A stretch of DNA of 8,645 nucleotides from JAJYZP01 sp049964535. GTDB lineage: Bacteria > Actinomycetota > Acidimicrobiia > Acidimicrobiales > Acidimicrobiaceae. The translations under genes and the position numbers were made by a program. The DNA is taken from NCBI GenBank assembly GCA_049964535.1, contig JBMFXG010000116.1:1-8645 (forward strand). Reading direction: 5' to 3'. Within the stretch, counting starts at the first letter, position 1, and each line of letters begins with the position of its first letter. The notes below the pieces were generated by a model. The model searched no databases. It worked only from the letters and a program-made list of their open reading frames with translations, and was not told where the DNA came from. Shown here piece by piece: positions 5,095 through 8,645 of this stretch.

Positions 5095-5904
5095 CTACGG
5101 CAACGCCGATACCGCCGGCACCGTTGGTACTGAGACATCAGCAAGAAATCTCTGACCAGGATCAGCCGAAGGTATCAACTGCTGACAGAGAAGGCTCTTC
5201 GTCGCCGCAGCAGACGGACTCCCGAGAAGACAGCCGTCACCATGGTTATCAAGGAGCACGAGATCGCTCTGACCGCCAGTCACCGCAATCATCGGAAAGC
5301 GTGCCTGGGTAGAGGGTGAGAGCTGAGGTAGCGCTCGTAACGCTGCGACAACGCTCGTGAGATAGGGCGAACCAACTTGACCACTCGTGTCAAAGGCACC
5401 GCACGACAGAGTAGGCGGTACAGCCAGGAGCGAGAGAGATCCTTGTGACAACTGACAGATCAAGGGAAGGTGGGGCTCGACCGTACTCGTAGCCACCACG
5501 ATTCCAGAGGAGTCCACAGAGAGCCAGCTCCCCTGTGGGCCTTCAACGACTGCTACTGGATGACGAAGAGCAAGACGTATCCGAATCGTTCCGAAACTGG
5601 AGACCTCGAGCGATACGACGCGTACCAGCCCAAGGGACGAGAGTCGGCTCCGGATCGCTTGGTCTGAGGTTGTGAGAGCACTTGCGCCCTTCAAGTTCGA
5701 AAGAGAGTCCTCTGCGGCGGTATTGAGGGCTACCGTAGCTCCCGTCACGTCAATCTGATGTATGGAAAAGAGCGAGCTTCGAAAAACGGCAAAGCCTAGT
5801 CCAGCAAGGAGCATCGCACCGATCGGTACCATCAGGAGCAGACTACGTCTCCGACGCATAGAGCGGAGGACCGATGCCCGCCGCTCTCGAATTTTACTGT
5901 CCAC
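5095..5904 (-). CDS. ftsQ: Divisome protein FtsQ (POTRA-domain, single-pass membrane)
   Basis: FtsQ (DivIB) joins FtsB/FtsL outside the membrane and controls activation of septal wall synthesis. The 269-aa product has the standard layout: a very basic cytoplasmic N-terminus (RERR at 6-9, RRRR at 17-20), one transmembrane helix (about 22-41), and a POTRA domain (about 45-114) starting FSIHQIDVTG. A beta-rich FtsQ domain follows, ending in a Pro/Val-rich tail. Sequence identity in this family is low, so the call rests on architecture plus its place between murB and ftsZ. The longest frame starts with TTG at 5929-5931. The GTG at 5902-5904 is preferred because GGAGGGGGAGG (5911-5921) stands 6 nt before it. 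The start overlaps the end of murB by 11 nt, so the two are probably coupled. It ends in TAG. Confidence 0.92.
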   Translation of the reverse strand: MDSKIRERRASVLRSMRRRRSLLLMVPIGAMLLAGLGFAVFRSSLFSIHQIDVTGATVALNTAAEDSLSNLKGASALTTSDQAIRSRLSSLGLVRVVSLEVSSFGTIRIRLALRHPVAVVEGPQGSWLSVDSSGIVVATSTVEPHLPLICQLSQGSLSLLAVPPTLSCGAFDTSGQVGSPYLTSVVAALRALPQLSPSTQARFPMIAVTGGQSDLVLLDNHGDGCLLGSPSAAATKSLLCQQLIPSADPGQRFLADVSVPTVPAVSALP

Positions 5905-6850
5905 GATCGACCTCCCCCTCCTCGAATCCAATCATCCGAATCTCCGTTGTAAGCTCGACACCGAAGGCCTCGCGCACCGTCTCTCGCACGTAGAAAATGA
6001 GATCGAAGACGTCTTGTGCACGGCCATCAGGCTCCGCTTGAATAAAGTTGGCGTGCTTCGGCGAAACCGTAGCGCTGCCGAGACGATATCCCCGTAGCCC
6101 AGCCTCTTCGATAAGGAACGCTGCTGGAGGATGGTCGGTCGGATTAACAAAGACCGAGCCTGCATTTTGACCTCCAGGCTGGTGGGCACGCCGCCACTGC
6201 ACCACGTCGCTCATCGCTCCTTTGATCTGCTCCGAATCGCCGCCTGCAAGCTCGAGTTCACCACCAAGAACCACGATCTCAGAGGTGATCGCAGAGTGAC
6301 GATATGAGAGATCAAGGCGGGCGGTGGGCCATTCCTCCACAGCTGTAGACCCACCCAGATCGACAACGGTTACCGACTTGAGTGATGCGGCCATATCGGA
6401 ACCGTGACCCCCGGCGTTCATCGCAACGGCGCCGCCGAAGGACCCAGGAACTCCAACGGCCCATTCGAAACCAGAGAGGCCCGCCGCCCCAATCTGACGG
6501 GCGGCAACCGGTAGAGCCATCGAAGCCCCGACCCGCACCGACGAACCGTCGATATTCAACGACTCAAAGCTTCCGCCTAAGCTCAGCACGAGACCGTCGA
6601 AGCCCCGGTCTGAAACTAAGAGGTTCGAACCGCGCCCCAATACCAAGAGACGTGGTCGCTCCTCGAGTTCGGCGAGAGCGGCGTGGAGGCGTACAAGATC
6701 CTCAATCCCATTGAGGCGCAGAAAGCCGGTAGCGCGTCCACCGACCCGGTAGGTCGTACGATCACCAAGAGGAAAGTCCCGTTGAAACTCAGATCCCATG
6801 TGATGTTCAAGCCAGCTAACCCACGCTAGCTGTACGGTCTCGGCCGTCAC
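5894..6850 (-). CDS. murB: UDP-N-acetylmuramate dehydrogenase MurB
   Basis: MurB is a cytoplasmic FAD enzyme that reduces UDP-GlcNAc-enolpyruvate to UDP-MurNAc with NADPH, the second committed step of peptidoglycan synthesis. The product is 318 aa. FAD-binding motifs are PLGDRTTYRVGG (27-38), GRGSNLLVSDRGF (72-84) and GVPGSFGGAVAMNAGGHG (133-150). Substrate/catalytic elements are LSYRHS (181-186), AGSVFVNP (230-237, the serine proton donor is S232), PKHANFI (264-270), and the C-terminal glutamate in the region FGVELTTEI (E303). The GTG start (6848-6850) overlaps the murC stop as GTGA, so it is translationally coupled. No strong Shine-Dalgarno site is visible. An in-frame ATG at residue 18 would still leave all motifs and is a possible alternative. 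The 3' end overlaps ftsQ and carries its ribosome-binding site. Confidence 0.97.
   Translation of the reverse strand: MTAETVQLAWVSWLEHHMGSEFQRDFPLGDRTTYRVGGRATGFLRLNGIEDLVRLHAALAELEERPRLLVLGRGSNLLVSDRGFDGLVLSLGGSFESLNIDGSSVRVGASMALPVAARQIGAAGLSGFEWAVGVPGSFGGAVAMNAGGHGSDMAASLKSVTVVDLGGSTAVEEWPTARLDLSYRHSAITSEIVVLGGELELAGGDSEQIKGAMSDVVQWRRAHQPGGQNAGSVFVNPTDHPPAAFLIEEAGLRGYRLGSATVSPKHANFIQAEPDGRAQDVFDLIFYVRETVREAFGVELTTEIRMIGFEEGEVDRGQ
5911..5921 (-). promoter_or_regulatory. Purine-rich ribosome-binding site of ftsQ, inside murB
   Basis: The minus strand reads GGAGGGGGAGG, a double Shine-Dalgarno match, 6 nt before the GTG at 5902-5904. It lies within the last codons of murB, where it encodes the E-E-G-E-V stretch. 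It is the best ribosome-binding site seen in the window and decides the ftsQ start. Confidence 0.75.
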
Positions 6851-8214
6851 CGGTCCGGCCCTAGCTGCTCGAAAAGCTCTTGATCTAAAAGCGTAATATC
6901 TCCAGCTCCCATCGAGAGAACGAGATCACCCGGGCGCAGGAGCGCCACCACCACATCGGCTAGCTCGGATCGATGCTCTACGTAGGTCACCGCCTGGCCG
7001 CGGAGCACTCGTGCCGCATCAGCAACGAGAGCACCAGATACACCAGGTATCGGCTCTTCGCCAGCTCCGTAGACGTTTGCAACGACGATACAATCGGCTC
7101 CCTCAAGGGCCTGACCCAACTCTACGGCTAGCTGTGCAGTCCGGCTAAAGCGGTGAGGCTGGAAGACCACAACGACCCTGCCACTTGTGACCTGCCGGGC
7201 GGCCTGCAGCGTTGCCCGAATCTCCGAGGGTAGATGCGCATAATCATCGATTACCGTAATCTCGCCGATTCTCCTCTTGTATTGAAACCTTCTCTGAACC
7301 CCTACGAATCGAGAGAGTGAGAGAGCCATCTGTTCGACCGGAGCCCCCACAGTAAGACCTGCAACGAGAGCTGCGGTTGCGTTGCGAACATTGTGAATAC
7401 CCGGTATCGGCAGATCGACCTGTCCCAGGCGCTGACGACCGTCGAAGAGCTCAAAGCTCGTCAGATGCGGAGCGAGAGCAAGATTTCGAATTCGAAACCT
7501 CGCATCATCGTTCAGACCGTAACTCAGTACTTCCTCACCATCGAAGGTCTCCCGAGCACCTTGATCGTCGAAGCAGACCACTGTACCCCCTTGAGCACTC
7601 AGTCCAAATCGTCGAAAGGCCTCCTTGAGCGACGCAACATCACCGAAGTAATCCAGATGGTCCTGTTCGACGTTGGTCACAATCGCAACCTCAGGCGAAA
7701 GTCGCAGAAACGTACCATCGCTCTCATCGGCCTCGACAACGAAAAAACCGCCCTCACCGGCACGCGCAGAGCTACCGGCCTCATTGAGTTCACCGCCAAC
7801 CACGTACGACGGGTCGAGCCCACTCGACGTCAGCGCTAGAGAGAGCATCGAAGTCGTCGTAGTCTTACCGTGCGTTCCGGCAACGGCAATCACACGCTTC
7901 GCCTCGGTCAAAGCGACCAAGAGATCGGCCCGGGTCCACAGTGCGAGACCTCGGGATCGAGCACCAACGATCTCAACGTTTCGATCACTAATAGCTGAGG
8001 AGTACGCGACGACATCGGCACCTTCTACCGCCTCTTCACTATGGCCGATCGAGATCGTCGCCCCTCGTGCACGGAGTCGGTCAAGGACATTGGAGTCTTT
8101 GAGGTCAGAGCCTGAAACGATCGCTCCACTATCTAGCAGAATCGTTGCGAGCGCCGACATCCCAGATCCGCCGATCCCTACAACATGAAAATGTCTACCT
8201 TGCAGCTCAGTCAT
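6847..8214 (-). CDS. murC: UDP-N-acetylmuramate--L-alanine ligase MurC
   Basis: MurC adds L-alanine to UDP-MurNAc using ATP, the first amino acid of the peptidoglycan stem peptide. The 455-aa product has the three Mur-ligase domains. The Rossmann-like UDP-binding domain has GIGGSGMS (13-20). The ATPase domain has the P-loop GTHGKTTTT (113-121), EADESDGTFL (161-170), NVEQDHLDYF (181-190) and GIHNVRNATAA (272-282). The C-terminal amino-acid-binding domain has GVQRRFQ (305-311), DDYAHLP (323-329), FQPHRFSRT (351-359) and GAGDI (436-440). The usual MurC form of the DDYAHHP motif has a second His; here it is Leu328. The ATG (8212-8214) is preceded by GGTGA at 6-nt spacing and lies 14 nt after murG. 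The stop overlaps murB by 4 nt. Length and motif order are normal. Confidence 0.98.
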   Translation of the reverse strand: MTELQGRHFHVVGIGGSGMSALATILLDSGAIVSGSDLKDSNVLDRLRARGATISIGHSEEAVEGADVVAYSSAISDRNVEIVGARSRGLALWTRADLLVALTEAKRVIAVAGTHGKTTTTSMLSLALTSSGLDPSYVVGGELNEAGSSARAGEGGFFVVEADESDGTFLRLSPEVAIVTNVEQDHLDYFGDVASLKEAFRRFGLSAQGGTVVCFDDQGARETFDGEEVLSYGLNDDARFRIRNLALAPHLTSFELFDGRQRLGQVDLPIPGIHNVRNATAALVAGLTVGAPVEQMALSLSRFVGVQRRFQYKRRIGEITVIDDYAHLPSEIRATLQAARQVTSGRVVVVFQPHRFSRTAQLAVELGQALEGADCIVVANVYGAGEEPIPGVSGALVADAARVLRGQAVTYVEHRSELADVVVALLRPGDLVLSMGAGDITLLDQELFEQLGPDR

Positions 8215-8228
8215 GATCGATCACCACG

Positions 8229-8645
8229 CTATCCGGCTAGCTCCGCTACCATCGAAGCTAGCCTCTCGGTACTCCCCGGACGAAAAAGCGCCTTTGCCGC
8301 AGCTGCCATGTGACGACAGCTCTCGTCATTGCAGGCTACGTCAACGATCTGTTGGAGATATCGATCGCTCGATAACCACCCTTCTTGCAGCACGCGCGCA
8401 GCACCTACTCGACTCAGGACCGTAGCGTTCTTGCCCTGATGATCTCGAGAGGAGCCTGCGATTGGAACCAAGATCGAACCGACGCCGAGAGCACAGAGCT
8501 CTGCAATCGTCGATGCTCCAGCCCGACTCACCACCAGGTCAGCGGCGCACAGCCACCGATACAGGTCTGGATCAAACCCAAAGTGTTGGTACTTAATCGA
8601 CCCAGATCGATCGATAGAGCCGAGATCATTGACAGAACCGCCAAA
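8229..8645 (-). CDS. murG: MurG glycosyltransferase, C-terminal part (5' end outside the window)
   Basis: MurG transfers GlcNAc from UDP-GlcNAc to lipid I on the inner membrane face, making lipid II. The frame is open from the window edge to TAG at 8229-8231 and gives the last 138 residues. The C-terminal UDP-GlcNAc-binding domain is clear: the stretch AADLVVSRAGASTIAEL is the hallmark motif, followed by ILVP, then DHQGKNA (the acidic-His-Gln pattern near the sugar-nucleotide site) and GAARVLQE. The final helices end MVAELAG. The visible reading frame is intact. Its position just upstream of murC matches the actinobacterial dcw order ftsW-murG-murC. The N-terminal lipid-I-binding domain and the start lie beyond position 8645. 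Confidence 0.95.
   Translation of the reverse strand, partial: FGGSVNDLGSIDRSGSIKYQHFGFDPDLYRWLCAADLVVSRAGASTIAELCALGVGSILVPIAGSSRDHQGKNATVLSRVGAARVLQEGWLSSDRYLQQIVDVACNDESCRHMAAAAKALFRPGSTERLASMVAELAG

Noticed and set aside
8628..8645. FGGS at the window edge as the MurG GGSQGA motif
   Set aside because: It stands only about 35 residues before the AADLVVSRAG motif; the real GGSQGA lies much further upstream in MurG. The match is chance.

Overview
This window is the distal half of a division-and-cell-wall (dcw) cluster. Every recognisable gene but one lies on the minus strand, so the cluster reads from high to low coordinates: murG (cut by the window edge), murC, murB, ftsQ, ftsZ, pgeF, yggS, sepF, yggT, divIVA. 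The gene order, the absence of ftsA between ftsQ and ftsZ, the sepF-yggT-divIVA tail and the frequent GTG starts point to an actinobacterium. The moderate GC content (mid-50s percent by eye) and an unusual DivIVA N-terminus suggest a deep lineage such as Acidimicrobiia. That placement is an inference, not something I could test.

Layout. Positions 1-159 (+ strand) hold the last 52 codons of a gene that converges on the cluster; it resembles the C-terminal end of isoleucyl-tRNA synthetase. Positions 160-398 are a non-coding convergent gap with a perfect 12-bp hairpin (196-225) that probably ends transcription from one or both sides. Positions 399-4860 carry divIVA, yggT, sepF, yggS, pgeF and ftsZ, tightly packed and probably co-transcribed. 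Positions 4861-5094 are the only sizeable gap inside the cluster, a 234-nt ftsZ leader with two kinds of inverted repeat, and the most likely place for separate control of ftsZ. Positions 5095-8645 carry ftsQ, murB, murC and murG, with short overlaps or a 14-nt gap.

How the genes work together. MurC and MurB act in the cytoplasmic steps that make the peptidoglycan precursor, and MurG makes lipid II at the membrane. FtsZ forms the division ring, SepF probably ties it to the membrane in place of FtsA, and FtsQ belongs to the divisome bridge complex. DivIVA marks poles and curved membrane and organises wall growth. YggT is a small membrane protein of the same neighbourhood. PgeF (laccase-fold, edits wrong muropeptide precursors or acts on purine nucleosides) and YggS (PLP homeostasis) are the usual passengers next to ftsZ.

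I found no mobile element, CRISPR array, tRNA or rRNA, and no convincing new multi-gene system. The items most worth a second look are the repeats in the ftsZ leader, a 13-bp direct repeat that creates the yggS start codon right after the pgeF stop, an excess of the palindrome CGATCG, and the convergent arrangement at the divIVA end. Several start codons were moved from the longest reading frame on ribosome-binding-site or family-length grounds (divIVA, yggS, ftsZ, ftsQ).
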